Below, piece after piece: positions 22,691 to 39,097 of a stretch of DNA of 64,000 nucleotides (position 1 is its first letter; each line of letters starts with the position of its first letter). The notes under the pieces are model-generated. The model saw nothing but the letters and a program-made list of their open reading frames with translations, was not told the origin of the DNA and did no database searches. Origin of the DNA: Artemia franciscana (Eukaryota > Arthropoda > Branchiopoda > Anostraca > Artemiidae); contig NC_088873.1 in NCBI RefSeq assembly GCF_032884065.1, positions 8,071,702 to 8,135,701 on the forward strand, in the 5' to 3' direction. The translations under genes and the position numbers were made by a program.

Positions 22691-24328
22691 AAAAATAATT
22701 TTTTTTTAACTGAAAGGTAGGAGTGACATTAAAACTTAAAACAAACAGAAATTATTCCGTATATGAAAGGGGCTGTTCCCTCCTCAACGTCCTGCTCTTT
22801 ACGCTAAAGTTTGACTCTTTCTCTCAACTCTACTTTTTAAAATAGTAAAAACTTTAGCATAAAGAGGGGGGCGTTGAGGAGGGAACAGCCCCTTTCATAT
22901 ACGGAGTAATTTCTGTTCGTTTTAAGTTTTAATGTCACTCCTTACTTTTAGTTAAAAAAACTTATTTTTTATATTTAATTTCTGAACGTTTTTGAATTAA
23001 TGCATGTTTTGATTATGGCTCTCCGCACATGAATAATCAAAACAAAATTCGTTTATTTTTTTTGGCTAAATGGCTTTCTCTTAGTTTTGATCGGGCGATT
23101 TTCAGAAACAAAGGGGTGGTGGAGGAGGCCTAGTTGCTCTCCAATCTTTTGGTTAGTTAAAAAGGCAACTAGAACTTTGTATTTTTTACGAGCGTTTTTA
23201 CTAGGAAAAAATAAATGTAACTTAAAAATTAACTTACGTGAAGAACTTCTGTAATCGTACACTATTAAGTATATAAGGGGATTCACCCCCTCGTTATTGC
23301 CTCCCTCTTTATACTAAAGCTTAAATTTTTTCCCCATTCTTTATGAATGACTTTTGAATAAGAAAGGCCGTAGAATAAACAGTTGAAATTACTAAAAATA
23401 CTCTAGCGCAAAGAACGAGGTATTTGGGAGGAGATGAACCCCTCGTATGCGTAACAATTTCTGTTCGTTCTAAGTTTTAATGCTGCTCCTTACTTACAGT
23501 TGGAAAAAACTTTTTCATGTTTCATGCACCCCTTTCATGGAATTTCTCTTCCCCTATGACAAATTTCTCCAGAGAAAGATCACTCCCATGTGATCCCTTC
23601 CCCTCAACCCCCCCCCCCAACCGAAAAATCCCCCTGAAAACGTCTGTACACCTCCCAATAACCATTACTATATGTAAACATTGGTCAAAGTTTATAATTT
23701 GCAGTCCCTCCCCTGGGGACTGTGAGGGAGTAAGCAGTCAAAAAATACATAGTCATTAGGTTTTTCGGCTATGCTGAACGAAATGGCTGTATCAAATTTT
23801 TGATCCGTTGGCTTTGGGAAAAAAATGAGCGTGGGAGGGGGCCTAGGTGTACTCCAATTTTTTTGGTCACTTAAAGAAGGTACTAGAACTTCCAATTTCC
23901 GATAGAATGAGCCCTCTCGTAAGATTCTAGGACCAATAGGTTGAGACGATCACCCCTGAAAAAAAAGAAAATACCTACCCGTGATTGGTCTTCTGGCAAA
24001 AAATACCTAATTCCACATTTTTTAAGATAAGAGCTTGAAACTTTTATAGTGGGATTCTCTTATACGCTGAATACGATGGAGTGACTTTCGTTAAGATTTT
24101 ATAACTTTTAGGGGGTGTTTCCCCCTATTGTCAAAAATAAGGCAAATTTTCTCAGGCTGGTAACTCTTGATGGGTAGAACTAAATTTCAAATCAACCTTT
24201 TGATACATCTATTAGTATCAAAATTCCGTTTTTTAGAGTTTCTTTTACTATTGAGTCGGGTACTATCGGCTCATATAGTACTACTGGTTCGTAGTACTAT
24301 TGAGTACTACGAACTTTTTGATTTCGGA
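22681..24328 (+). mobile_element. HLE copy 7, near full length
   Basis: This copy shows the whole family layout. It starts TTAAATAAGAAA after an A. Hairpin 1 is at 22700-22960 (arms of about 120 nt around 'gctctttacgctaaagtt' and its complement). Spacer 1 (22975-23270) contains 'ggctaaatggctttctc'. Hairpin 2 is at about 23270-23510. The 3' spacer follows to about 24250. The 3' end has been rearranged: the sequence around 24255-24325 has local copies of 'agtacta' and a decayed terminal hairpin ending TTTTTGA. Confidence 0.8.
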
Positions 24329-24359
24329 ATACGACTAGAGCTTCTTTTGTAAATCAAAA

Positions 24360-24535
24360 TTTGCCTCCCTACATATTGGATATAATTCCAGTTACAATAT
24401 GAAATTCAAGTCATCTGGCATCCTTCGACTACTGCGAAAAAATTTTGCAGTAAGAAATTTTGCTCCATGCGTATGGTTTATGATACCGGCTACAATATAA
24501 AATGCAAGTCATTTGGTAACCTTCAAGGCCACAAA
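24360..24535 (+). repeat. Degenerate direct repeat of about 100 bp
   Basis: The words 'ccagttacaatatgaaattc', 'aagtcatctggcatccttc' and their variants 'ccggctacaatataaaatgc', 'aagtcatttggtaaccttc' occur in the same order about 100 bp apart. Bases 24536-25121 upstream of the gene show nothing else except a possible TATA box. Confidence 0.5.
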
Positions 24536-24915
24536 CCAAAACATTTTTCTTTGAAAAAACTAGGGTTTATGTATGTGTTTCATGCAAGAAGGATGGTTGT
24601 TGTATGTGGGTCGATATATTTTATTACCATGCAGAGTATTATGAAATAGTAATTTTTTGGAATATCTACACTAGAAGGCTCCTATCTACTGCCAACAAGC
24701 CTTTAGTGGTTTTCTTTGCGGGTACTGCAAAATGTTCTTTTTTTGTCAAATAAAATTGTGCTTCTCACTTAATTATCTATCTCTCTTAAAGTTACATCCA
24801 TTCCGTAATTATGAATCTTATTGTTAATTAAGTACCTGTTGTTATATTTTAATTACCAAGACAATCCACAATTGCTAATTAACATCAAAGACAGATTATG
24901 CAATGCGGAAGATTG

Positions 24916-24921
24916 TATAAA
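24916..24921 (+). promoter_or_regulatory. Possible TATA box of the Gly/Tyr-rich protein gene
   Basis: TATAAA lies 206 bp upstream of the ATG at 25122. In an AT-rich region such a word is common by chance, so this is only a suggestion. Transcript data would be decisive. Confidence 0.2.
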
Positions 24922-25121
24922 TCCTAAAAAATACTATTGAATGCAATAATAGACATTTTGTTTCTCAAGCTCTTTAACCCCTCTGGGATTAAATTAAAAT
25001 TGAGCATGCCTCAAGGTCTCAAGAATTAGGATTTTTGAATATAAGCACCTGAGAAATAACATTTCTTCATCAGAACTAAATAAGTTTACTAAAAACTTGG
25101 TTATCTTAAAAACAACTCAAA

Positions 25122-26781
<1,660 letters not shown>

Positions 26782-26815
26782 ACTTCTTAAATTCTTTTGT
26801 AATTTGTATCTCTAA

Positions 26816-26821
26816 AATAAA
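26816..26821 (+). promoter_or_regulatory. Polyadenylation signal AATAAA
   Basis: AATAAA lies 35 bp after the TGA of the Gly/Tyr-rich protein gene, the expected place for 3' end formation of this short transcript. Confidence 0.65.
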
Positions 26822-26870
26822 TATCGATATCAGAAGTAAGCTATTTTTTCTAGAATGAGGATAAAGGCTG

Positions 26871-28890
<2,020 letters not shown>

Positions 28891-29789
28891 ATAGGAAAAT
28901 AAACACAACGTTAGCTGATAGGGAAGGACACAGCTACCAAAAACCATCGCCTTGAAGGCAACTCTATTCCCCTTCCTCCTCAAAAGGGAATAGAGGCATT
29001 AGGAAGCACAAATGGATTGAATGCTATAAAAGAATCGACACGATGATGAACAAATACTGAGAGTGGTTAACTGTCAAATGGTGTGTGACATTTAGTTTAA
29101 TATATATTTAAAATTGATGTAGGTTTAAAATTGGCTGAAATTTGAAAAGCTATTTAACTCTGTAAATTGAATGAAAACTAAACCAACTACACAAGCTAAA
29201 TTTGTTATTATGGTATGTTGTCGACGTTTGTTGTGGCACATGAAAAAAATTTTTTCAATGAGTTTCAAAGTTTGCTTTTCTTTTTCTTCTCTTTCTTTTC
29301 TTATGCTCACACTTTCCTTCCCTTGCCTCTCTTTCTTCTCTTGAAATTCGATTTTTTTTTCTTTTCTATCTTCTTCCTCATGTTAAGCTAAATAATTAAT
29401 AAATTACGTAAAATCCTGGTTGTTCAATTTTTAGGACCCATTTTTGGGACAGACATTTGACCATATACCACTACTATGTTTCGCAATCTGGATTAATAGC
29501 TCGCATCTCATTTTCTAAGCGTGTATTTTCTGCCCTAACTGGCCCGAGCCCTTTTGGCTGTCTGTAAATTTTTCTATTTGTCTCTTTGGATCTTCATGTG
29601 CATTTTATTCAGTATTTTCTACATGTATTACCTCACCACATTGTGTACTATTTTTCATCCGTCACATCTCAGAATTAGTTTTATTCAAATTTTTAAGTCA
29701 AATGTTCCGTTCCAAAAATAGCTCTCTCTGATAACGGGGCTTATGCAAGCTCTTCCCTTGCAACTCATTTCTGAATCTTGGCGTCTTTG
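28891..29789. other. No gene recognised
   Basis: AT-rich sequence with a long pyrimidine-rich strand at 29270-29390 (CTTTCTTTTCTT-type). The Lys/Glu-rich minus-strand frame over it is a composition artefact. Confidence 0.35.
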
Positions 29790-30495
29790 AGGACGATGCA
29801 AACTGTATCTTAAACCCACCTCTCAATCACTAGCCAGAAATACGGTGATGCCACCGTTATCCTCTCTGCACGCAATGGTGGAAAACATCGACAAGGAATT
29901 GGGTTTATACTGTCCGGAAAGTTACTGTCTGCCATCTTTGAACAACTTATTATGAACCACTTCAAAGACTCAACTATAAATCTTACAATTATCCAAGTTT
30001 ACGCTTTCCTAAACTTTGAATAATTCTCTGTTGAAAATGTTTGAACTTGGTGAATTTAGATAGCGAAAAGTGTTCCTGATTGAGACTGATTTTAGAAATT
30101 GGGTTCTAATTGTTGGTTGCTGTGGTGAAAGTTACTACACCCTTTCGCCATTTATTTATTTATATATTATAAATAATATACATTTATTATTATATACAAA
30201 TTATAATTATTTATTATTATATAAAATATTATATACATTTATGTATTACTGGGATCACTTACCGTGATAGAATATCCATCACCAAGCTTCTATGAGGTCT
30301 CAAGGTCAAATATACCATCCTCAACAGAATAAGACCGCAACAAATTGGATGGCTAGGATACACCAAGCGTATGGAAAGCACTCACCTCCCAAAGATAGCA
30401 TTTTAAGAACCTTTTACCAGGTTCTCACCCTTGGGGATATCCCCAAAGAGAAAGGAAGACAGTTTTTCGCTGCTGAAATAAAATACCTTCTCTAA
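29790..30495 (+). mobile_element. Non-LTR retrotransposon, internally deleted (endonuclease part plus C-terminus)
   Basis: Positions 29855-30000 encode ILSARNGGKHRQGIGFILSG and, further on, STINLTIIQVYA, the middle of an RTE/Jockey-type endonuclease (..GIGFI.S.......ITIIQVYAP). After decayed and AT-rich sequence (30130-30245), 30255-30490 encodes DRISITKLL, IRPQQIGWLGYTKRMESTHL and PKIAF, the C-terminal zinc-knuckle-like region seen in the LINEs elsewhere in the window (..RLGWLGHV...D.RLPK). The RT domain is gone. It is non-functional. Confidence 0.6.
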
Positions 30496-31234
30496 CTAGC
30501 GGATGATAGAACCTCATTATCGAACCGAAAATAGTTTTAAATTTACAGGAGTTTTTTTTAGTAGTTTATAGGCGAATCTTTATATAGGGTAAAACTAACC
30601 CGAATCTTCGACAAATGTGGGTTCGATTACTGCAACTAATTTTGAGAGAGGTGGGGCCACTATCTACCAAACCTGATAAAAATAGGCACCACACTTCACC
30701 ATATACTGAGAACTCACCAAAACTAGCTTTCTCCAAATCTAAAACTGGTTAGGAAATATCAAAATTCAGGGTTGGAAAATATAATTTATTTTTATTTACC
30801 TGGCATAAATTGGACGAATACTATGTTATCCAACAGGGCGTATGAAAGGGTGTAATATTGAACATTTCAGAGCTTGTTGTTGGGGATGTTGAAGTAAATA
30901 GAAAACTACTATGTCCATTTAAGGTTGCCATAAGGGAGGGGTTAATTAACTGCATGATTGGTTAAAGATTGTCTGTACTCAAGGTTGTAACATGATGGGA
31001 GCATTCCCCATCACGATATTCCTGAGAACAAATTCTAGAACCCTGTCTACTAATGAAATCACAATTTATCTATTCACTGAAATCGGGTGGCACGAGTAAA
31101 TATCTAGATATGTCAGATATCTGAATATAATAATATCCAGATAGGGCAATAGGCCTACATGATTTTCACACTTGGCAATGCACTTACCAGAGAACGAGCT
31201 GTGACAAAATTATACTATGCGTGACAAAATTAAA

Positions 31235-31680
31235 AAATATTTTGTGAAGAAGGAAAAACGAGGATAATTGCAGCCAGTGAAAAAAAGAAAAATAAATCTG
31301 AAGATATTTCGGTTGAGACCTCCGCTCGGCCCTCTTCAATGCACAGAATAAATAGAAAGTAAAAAAAATGCGGATAAAGATCCGAAGAAAAAAATAAAAA
31401 CAAAATTATCCTAAGAAAACAACAAATTAAAAGAGACCCTAGCTAAGCAATGATGAAAGGTTAGCCGTATAAATATCAAAAAGTTTAATTGAGTACTCGT
31501 TTTTAGCTTTGTTTTGTTTTTATTTTGCCTTTGGGGCTTCTATCCGTGTACTTTTTTTACTCTTTATTTACTGTTGTGCACTGACGACAGTCGCGCGGAA
31601 GTCTCGGCTGAAATATCTGCATATTTACTTTTCCTTTTTTTACTGGCTGAAATTATCCTCGTTTTTTCCTCTCCACAGTT
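31235..31680. repeat. Foldback element H (diverged long inverted repeat)
   Basis: The left arm about 31240-31430 ('aaggaaaaacgaggataatt', 'gaagatatttcggttgagac', 'aaaaaatgcggataaagatcc', 'aataaaaacaaaatt') is inverted at about 31495-31675, with about 70-80% identity by eye and a central loop of about 65 bp. The F/L-rich frames on the right arm are T-rich artefacts. No target duplication was found by eye. Confidence 0.6.
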
Positions 31681-31689
31681 ACATTTTTC

Positions 31690-32340
31690 ATTTTAACTTG
31701 GGCCCATAGTTACCGAGACTATAAAAACACGATTTTTGATAACAATTAAGATGTCAAAAGAACCGGTTATTTACACTGTTACCGAAAAGTTACACCTCAA
31801 AGGGTATATTTATAAAGTTAGCCGTCAAAAACTACAAGCCTGAGAAGATTTGCCTGATTTGCAAAAAGGATAAAATCACACAATCAAATTCAGAATTTCA
31901 GAAAACCCAGTTGTAAAGGTTTCAAGCCTCACCTACAACAAATTCGGAGTTCTTCATTTTTTCCTGGAAGAAAAATACCGGATGCGTGCCTTTTCTCACT
32001 TCCAGGGATGACTGTGCCAAACCATTGTTCATAGAAGATTGGGAGAGGGCTTATTATTTGTTTTGTTTCCGCACAAACAATGAGCCCCAAAAAAGCAAGG
32101 GATCCTCGTGAAAATCAAACCATCAAGTTATAAGCCTTTGAAACATTTCAGAGAACCATATTGTAAAGATTTCAAGCTCCAATCTAGAATAATTTGGAAT
32201 TCTGTATTTATTCCAAGAAGAAAGGTCTAGGATACGTGTTTATTTGTTAGTTTTTTTCCAGGAATGACCGTACCAAACCATTGGTCAGAGAAGATTAGGA
32301 GAGGATTTATTATTTGTTTGGTTTCTTCAATTACAAACTT
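31690..32340 (-). mobile_element. Old, diverged HLE relative with an internal duplication
   Basis: Two successive minus-oriented blocks (about 31800-32050 and 32070-32335) share the HLE 3'-spacer order: 'aaaactacaagcctgagaag', 'agttgtaaaggtttcaagc', 'ggatgcgtgcc', 'cagggatgac'. They are much more diverged than other copies. The second block repeats the 'gtaaagatttcaagctcc' to 'ggatttattatttg' part. Confidence 0.55.
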
Positions 32341-35300
32341 ATTGTTTTTTTAATGTTTCCTCAACAGGATTGTCCTGGAGGGCCAAATCAATATGGATTA
32401 TGTACCAGAATTTATTTTTATAAAAGTATTCGTAGATGTATGTAATTTGAATGTAACTATTATTAAAACCGGTCTGAACTGAAGTTTCCGCACTTGGCAA
32501 TGCACTCATATCAACAAAGGTCAGCACTCTGGAGAAAGAATCTAAGAAGTACTACCCCTGACTTGTCATATGCTCGTGCCAGAAATACACTGCCAACACT
32601 ATTGTGGGGGCTAGAAAAATGAATATCCTACCTTTTTATTTATCAGTAAACGGAAAGCTGAAATGTCTAAGAGCAAGCTTGCTTGAAGCGGAGGGGCCTA
32701 AAACTGACAAAAAACTTAAATATTTCCGAGATCCATTTATTAAAGTTCACTTTACAGAACTACTTCCTACACCAAAAATACAAAAATAATCACAAAACGT
32801 GTTTGATTTAAAATCTTCATAAACTATACCTTCCAAACAAACAAACTAAAAAAAAATAAATGTTGAAATGTACTCCTTGTGTTTTCTTTACAATTTAAGA
32901 GCTATTCATTTGTAGTTATGCTTAACAATATAAAATATGCAATTCGGCATAATATCTAATTACAATTAAACCATTTGATTCCTAAATTCAAATATTAAAA
33001 TTCCTTCAAAGATAGGAAATTATAAACAATAGAACGACACTAAACATAAAAATTCCTAAACTTAAGAAAGAAAAAGATTTAATATCGTGAATTAAAAAGA
33101 GGCTAATAACTAAGAAAATACTAGTCAAAATGGTTATTGCACAAACTTCCTAAAAAGTGTGATTTCTCGACAAAACACTGAATTTTCTACAAGCACAAAC
33201 TTGATCAGCACAAATTTTCTACAAGCACAAACTAGCTAAAAAAAGAAATTCGCGCTTTTATGGGGTGTTCCGTGTTAGTTTTTACTTATGAGACATATTA
33301 AGTTGATGGGCCCTTTGGGAAATTCACAAGAATCCAGGTCAGATTTGAAATTGAATTGTGCGTTTAGCAGTGCAAATACCGTTTGACCTTGAGGTTATGT
33401 ACAGTTCCAGGTTTGACAGGTATTAATGTGCAGTTCGTCAAAGTTTACAACGTAGAAACGACAACGTTAAAGCAGAAAAAAAGGAGGTTTTCTGCAGTAT
33501 TCCCCCTTGACTCCCAGACCAAATAATAAAATACTTTCTAACGAAGGTAATACCTTCAATTCATCTCTTCTTAAGGATTTATGAACAAAGGACTATTAAG
33601 GGAAGATTAGAGTTTTTAGCCAGGCTTTGAGTAATGAAAATTCTTCTACTAATTAATGCTCAGCCTCAATATATTGTTTTATATCCCTGCTGCTTATTTG
33701 TACAATCTAAATTTACTTTGTTTCAATAAAAGTAATATTAAATTATCGACACATTGAAACATTATTGAAAGCTTTTCTTTCTATAGAAAACATCGATATA
33801 ATCCACAAAGTGGTTTTTATTTTCAACACAAAGAAACTGAGCATAAATTTGATCGAACTCTGGTCTTGACGAGAAAAAAAATCATAAAACACAAAAAAAA
33901 GAAATTTCTTGTTTAGTTTGCTCAACCTAATCAAAGAGTAAATATACTAATATATATCTAAATATATATTAAATATATATTTATATATATATTTATATCT
34001 AATAATATATATAAATATATCTAAATATACAAAGCTCTATTACCTCCCACAAATATTTATTAAACAACAGAATCAGTCAGTTGACCTTGAAGCAAGTATT
34101 AATACGTTCTAAGTATGATGTTTCAATCTCCAAAAGCCTGAAGTTCAGCGCATGAGCATTTAAATAAAGGTATCCACGTGTATTACCTCAAGTGGTCATT
34201 ATCAGGCAAACATGCAAGGGGTTTTTACGTTTAAATAAAATTATCAAAAAAACATATTTTTTCAAATGTTCTTCCCCTTTCTTCGGGAGATCCCTCTAAT
34301 CCCCATCCAAAAACCATTTGATTTACTCCCATTGTCTAATCAATTTTAATCTCCCTATTGTTTCAGATATTAGGGAGTTTTCGTCACCTTTCAGCCCCCC
34401 CCCCCTAAAAAAAGGCGGTGTGTAAATACCTAGGCTTTGTTGACTATATACGGAGCACTATTTACTTTCTAAAGAGGAATTTCGTAGCAGTGGTCTGAAA
34501 GACATGATGTTACGCCTTGTAGTTCATACACGAAAAAAAAAATTGATAAATTTTACTGTTTTAAGCATACGTTCGATCTGTATAAAGAATGTTTTTATAG
34601 GCAGAAAAATATGGCAAGAACGATTTTGCTACCAAAAGCTTCGCTTTTAAACTATTACATCATAATCAGAGGAGGGGATAGGAGAATAGAGGAGGGATCC
34701 AATCCTCTTAATCAGAGGAGGGGATATAGCACACTTTCGAAAAAGAGCTCTGAAATCCATTAAGCACCTTCAAAACAAAATAATAAATGGAATCACAAAA
34801 TAAACCAATTGATAGTGTTGAGTTTAAGAATGTGGGCTAGAACGGTATTTAAAAAAAAAAAAAAAAAAAACATAAGACAGTTTGAATCAGAGCAGCCGAA
34901 TTGGAGCGCGGACTATCTTCTAAAGCTATTTCAAAAAACCGACAATGAACATTTAAACAAAGCTGTTATCAAGTCATACTTTTCCATTTGAAATACATCG
35001 TTATTATGCAGATATGTATTGCATTTCTAGGTCAAATAAGTATATATTTAATTTCTTTCATTTCATCAAACTTCTTAGAAAAAAAGTGAAACTATAAGAT
35101 TACCGGATACAAAATTGTTTAGGGAACCTATTACAAGCTGAGCTTTAAAATCGATAGTTTTAGTCCTGAAAAGATCTTTCACGAGATAAGTCAAGGCCAG
35201 CATTTTTTAAATATCTGTATAAAGTACAATATTTTTCTTCTTATTACATCAGCCAAAATAAAGAGCCTGAGCTATGGGGTAGCAAGAGGGGTTATGCGCC

Positions 35301-36459
35301 CCAGGTGGCGGCAAAACAAGCTTAAACTGTAATATTTTGGGGCAAAATTTTAATATTTAAAGTATTAAGTATTGATGGTGCGGGAGGGGGTGAAAAAGTC
35401 TACATTTGCCACCACCCCCCCCCGAAAGAAACACTTAGCTATGGTTCTGCCGAAATGAAGTTCTTCTGGCAACATGTTCTGCGTAAAGATTCGGCTATTT
35501 TTGGCAATAACCGGTTGACTGAAATTCAACCAATGTAAGATAAAATTTAAATTGAAGAGAGCCCGATTTCATCAACCCCTTACCTTTGTATCTTGAAATA
35601 ATTATATCTCAGATACACTTAGGGGAACCGGGTGCCTTTAAGAGGATATGGCTTTTTTGTAACTCTGCAAATATACTTTACCCGTCCCAAGCATGTCAAA
35701 GCATAAAATTTCATCTGCGATAAAACCATACCTAACCTAGAAACGAGGAAGACTGTCTTTCAGTAACATGTTAAGAGTAGAATTAGTTTTAGTCTTAACA
35801 ATTCAAAAGTTAGAAAACAAGAATTAGTCAGGAATTATTTATTCATAGCTAGAGTCAGTTATCACTTAATTCGTAACTAGTTAATAAATAATTAGTAATG
35901 AGAAGAAATAGCATTTTATAACTAGGTATGAAACAAGTTTGCATCATTTCTAGATCAGATATGCTTCTCTATTATAGAAGAAGCTTTATTGATTGCTTAT
36001 AGGATGGCAAGAAACCCAATGATGCAAAAATCGAGAAATGTGTTTTACGAAAAGCACAGCTAAATAGAAAAATTGTCAATTTTCTTACCAAAGTATGTAC
36101 TTGTAAATATTTCTCAAACCCTGCGCGGTTTTCTATTTACAGATAAAATGAAAACATACAAATATATAAGTAACGGGTGAAACTTTTGATCAAGATCGTG
36201 AAAATAAACTGAAAAATACCCAAAAATTTGACTATATTCCAAAAATTTGACTATACTTCCAATAGTTTGACTATACTTCTGGAAACCTTTTCTCTCTTTT
36301 TCTGTTATTTTATTATATGTGTTAGTTGTGTTTATGATTCTATTTTCCTTTTAGTTTGACAGAAATTTCTGAGACTAAATTGAGTGAAATATATATGAAG
36401 TTTTAGTTGCTCGTTTGATAGACCGTATTTCAATCAATAAATTACATGAAAACTGTATT
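32341..36459. other. Long stretch without a recognisable gene
   Basis: AT-rich sequence. Local features are an A/T-only patch of imperfect ATATATTTA words at 33940-34030, a short direct repeat 'aatcagaggaggggata' at about 34665 and 34712, an A-run at 34850-34870, and a 20-bp tandem 'ccaaaaatttgactatatt' repeated about three times at 36220-36285. Open frames are all under 70 codons and have no motif. Confidence 0.4.
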
Positions 36460-36735
36460 TAATCCAAGGCTATGAAAGAAAGGTTAAGACGGTTTGGCTG
36501 CATCTTATGGACAAAAATTGCCAAAAATTATGCATTTTAGACATCCATGTGAGACCAAAAAGCAGGTCACCATTGAACGGAGTAGGAAGACTATATGAGA
36601 AGGTATTCCCAGAAAACTGTAACTTTATGGGAGGGGATAAAGAGTGAAGTTTCTAACCAATAAGAATTGAGGAGGAGCCTGCTAAGGCGGCTGGGTGCTG
36701 CAATGACTTATTGCTATTAGCAGCAGTAGTAGTTA
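36460..36735 (+). mobile_element. LINE 3'-end fragment (same group as 41527-43146)
   Basis: This is a decayed C-terminal coding and 3' end segment: 'atgaaagaaaggttaagac', then 'ggaggagcctgctaaggcgg', 'ctgggtgctgcaatgactta' and a (TAG/CAG)n tail at about 36710-36735. It matches the end of the LINE at 42855-43145. It carries stops throughout. Confidence 0.65.
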
Positions 36736-37840
36736 GTCTGTATTTCGCTGTCTTGATTAACGTTTTACCCGTTACCTGTATATAATTAATACCGATAGGA
36801 TTGTTCAATACTGAAGGATTCACTATTTTCCTTACAAGGAATCAATTTAAAACGTATGGTGACTTTAATTTACAACTTTGAAGTAGATCTGTCAATCCCT
36901 CGCCGGCATAAGACACAAGAGGGGAAATCTCGCAAACAATTGGATCTTGAGCTTTAAGACAGGACTGTTGACTGAAATGAGAAAACTGAAATTAAGTTAT
37001 GAACATGACCTTAATAGCTTCCTTCTATTGCTAATTTGAGTGAACCTGAGGGGCAGAAATCCAAATTTATCATCAAAACTAATTAAAACGTCAAAACTAA
37101 TCAAAGAGTTTGAAAGAGACTTTATCGAGGAGCAGCTCATTAATTTCACTGCTCCTCAGTTGAAAGTTTTCAAATTTAATTTCCAGTTTCACTTCAGACA
37201 GTGACTTTCTTGTGGGACGGGGGGAGAGGGAGAAAATCCTCTTAATTATATGTTCTCAGTAACTTTATTTTAGTTCCGATTAATAGATCAAAGGTTTCTT
37301 TCCTACAGACCATTCACTTAAAATAAAAAAAAAACATGGAACTTTTCAAGTTTGTAAAAACTGTCTAAAGAACGAACGATTTTACTGATAAATAAATAAT
37401 AACATTGAAAACAACAAACCACCCCAAAAAAGAGCATAGCCCCTCAGGCCAGGAATCAATCTCTGACTAAGCTTCTCTAGCAACCATCAATTAAAATACC
37501 ACAACTGCAAAAATAGGCGAAATAAAAAGAAACTAAAAAACAGAAAAAATAATGTGCTGGATTTGAAATACTAAAAAACTGACAAAAACAATCAAATAAC
37601 ATTAACAACAAGAAATTTCCAATTCCAGTCATCAAGGTATTCTTGGATTGTTTAGAATAATTTTTATTAGTTTCTTAAATAAATGACAAAGAAGATGGAA
37701 ATATTTATCTCAGATTTTGTTGATTAAATCTTGTTGTGTAGAAAATTGTAGTTTTACATGTCTATGTGTATCTGAGTAGGAATAACAATACAGATTCAGC
37801 TTTTAAATAATAATCCAATAACCCAGCATTATCTAAGTAA
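36736..37840. other. No gene recognised
   Basis: AT-rich sequence with several A-runs; nothing else seen. Confidence 0.4.
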
Positions 37841-38360
37841 TTAAACAAAAACAAAGTTTTTTCAAATAAAAGTAAGGATCTATATTGAATCTTAAAACGA
37901 ACATAAAATCATCTCTTATACAAGAGTGGCTACTATGTATGACTTTAGGGTAAATAACAGGAGCTTGAGGAGGATGCAGCTACTCTTATATACGAAATAT
38001 TTACCCTTTATGTTATGTTTTAATGTCGCTCTTTACTTTTATTTGAAAAAATAATTTTTTACTTAGTTTCTATTGGTTTTTAAGGCCTTACTCGTGATTA
38101 CCTTAAATGCAAGGAGAACTACCATCTCCTCGAGCATGTCTCTTTAAATCTAATTTGAAGTTTTTTGCCCCTTTTTTCAGAAATAGAGCAAATTTACTCA
38201 GGCTCATAATTTTTGATAGTTAACTTTAAACTTAATGATTTTTATGTATTCATAATTAACATAATGTATACATTGTTATCAAAACTATGCTTTTCAGAGT
38301 TTCAATTATTAATAGCCCGTGTCACTTCTTAGTCACGACTCGTCACCACAAGCTATTTGG
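37841..38360 (+). mobile_element. HLE copy, short diverged member
   Basis: The copy starts TTAAACAAAAAC after A. The sub-terminal motif is 'aagtaaggatc'. A single foldback (arms about 37880-37950 and 37965-38040) is followed by an abbreviated 3' spacer and a decayed terminal hairpin. It ends TTTGG before T. At about 520 bp it is a deletion derivative. Confidence 0.65.
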
Positions 38361-38657
38361 TACATCATGAACTGCAATTCTTAAAACTTTCCTAAAAACC
38401 TTTTTTTAAGATTGTATCCTCAAAAGAGCTGGATATGTACTGATTTTTATGTATTCATAATTAACATAATTTTTGTATGTATACATTGTTATCAAAACTA
38501 TGCTTTTCAGAGTTTCAATTATTAATAGCCCGTGTCACTTCTTAGTCACGACTCGTCACCACAAGCTATTTGGTACATCATGAACTGCAATTTTTAAAAC
38601 TTTCCTAAAAGCCTTTTTTTAAGATTGTATCCTCAAAAGAGCTGGATATGTACTGCT
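38233..38657 (+). repeat. Tandem duplication, unit about 215 bp, spanning the HLE 3' end and flank
   Basis: The block from 'gatttttatgtattcataat' to 'aagagctggatatgtactg' occurs twice in direct order with few differences. The duplication covers the HLE 3' end and about 75 bp of flank, so it happened after insertion. Confidence 0.8.
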
Positions 38658-39097
38658 TCCTGCATACACCACTATGTCGTCACTATGTCTATGGTGATAA
38701 GAAAACTTAGCTTCTTCATGTAGAAATAATTTATCATTCATCAAACGTAATAACTTGTAAAATATTTAAGAAACTAGAAAAATAAAATAGAAAGGTTTTT
38801 CAGTAGGGTTAAAGTAGTTTAAATTGTCAAGGACGAAGTTTTATTAAATATTAATTAACAGAAATAGAACATTCTGGAAAGAAAGAAATATGCCAAATTT
38901 GGAAAGAGAGCTTTGCTTCAGGTCACTGGCTTCCGATAGCAAATCGTGTTTTTCTTGGCATAGAACCCTGCTTTTAAGCTCAGAAGACGGTTATCAAAGT
39001 TTTTCAACATTTTATAACCCATAAAACGCCCTTCTCAAATCAAAACTCATTACTGCTAAAAAACAAGTCTTGAGTTAAGATCCAAACAAACTTCGAG

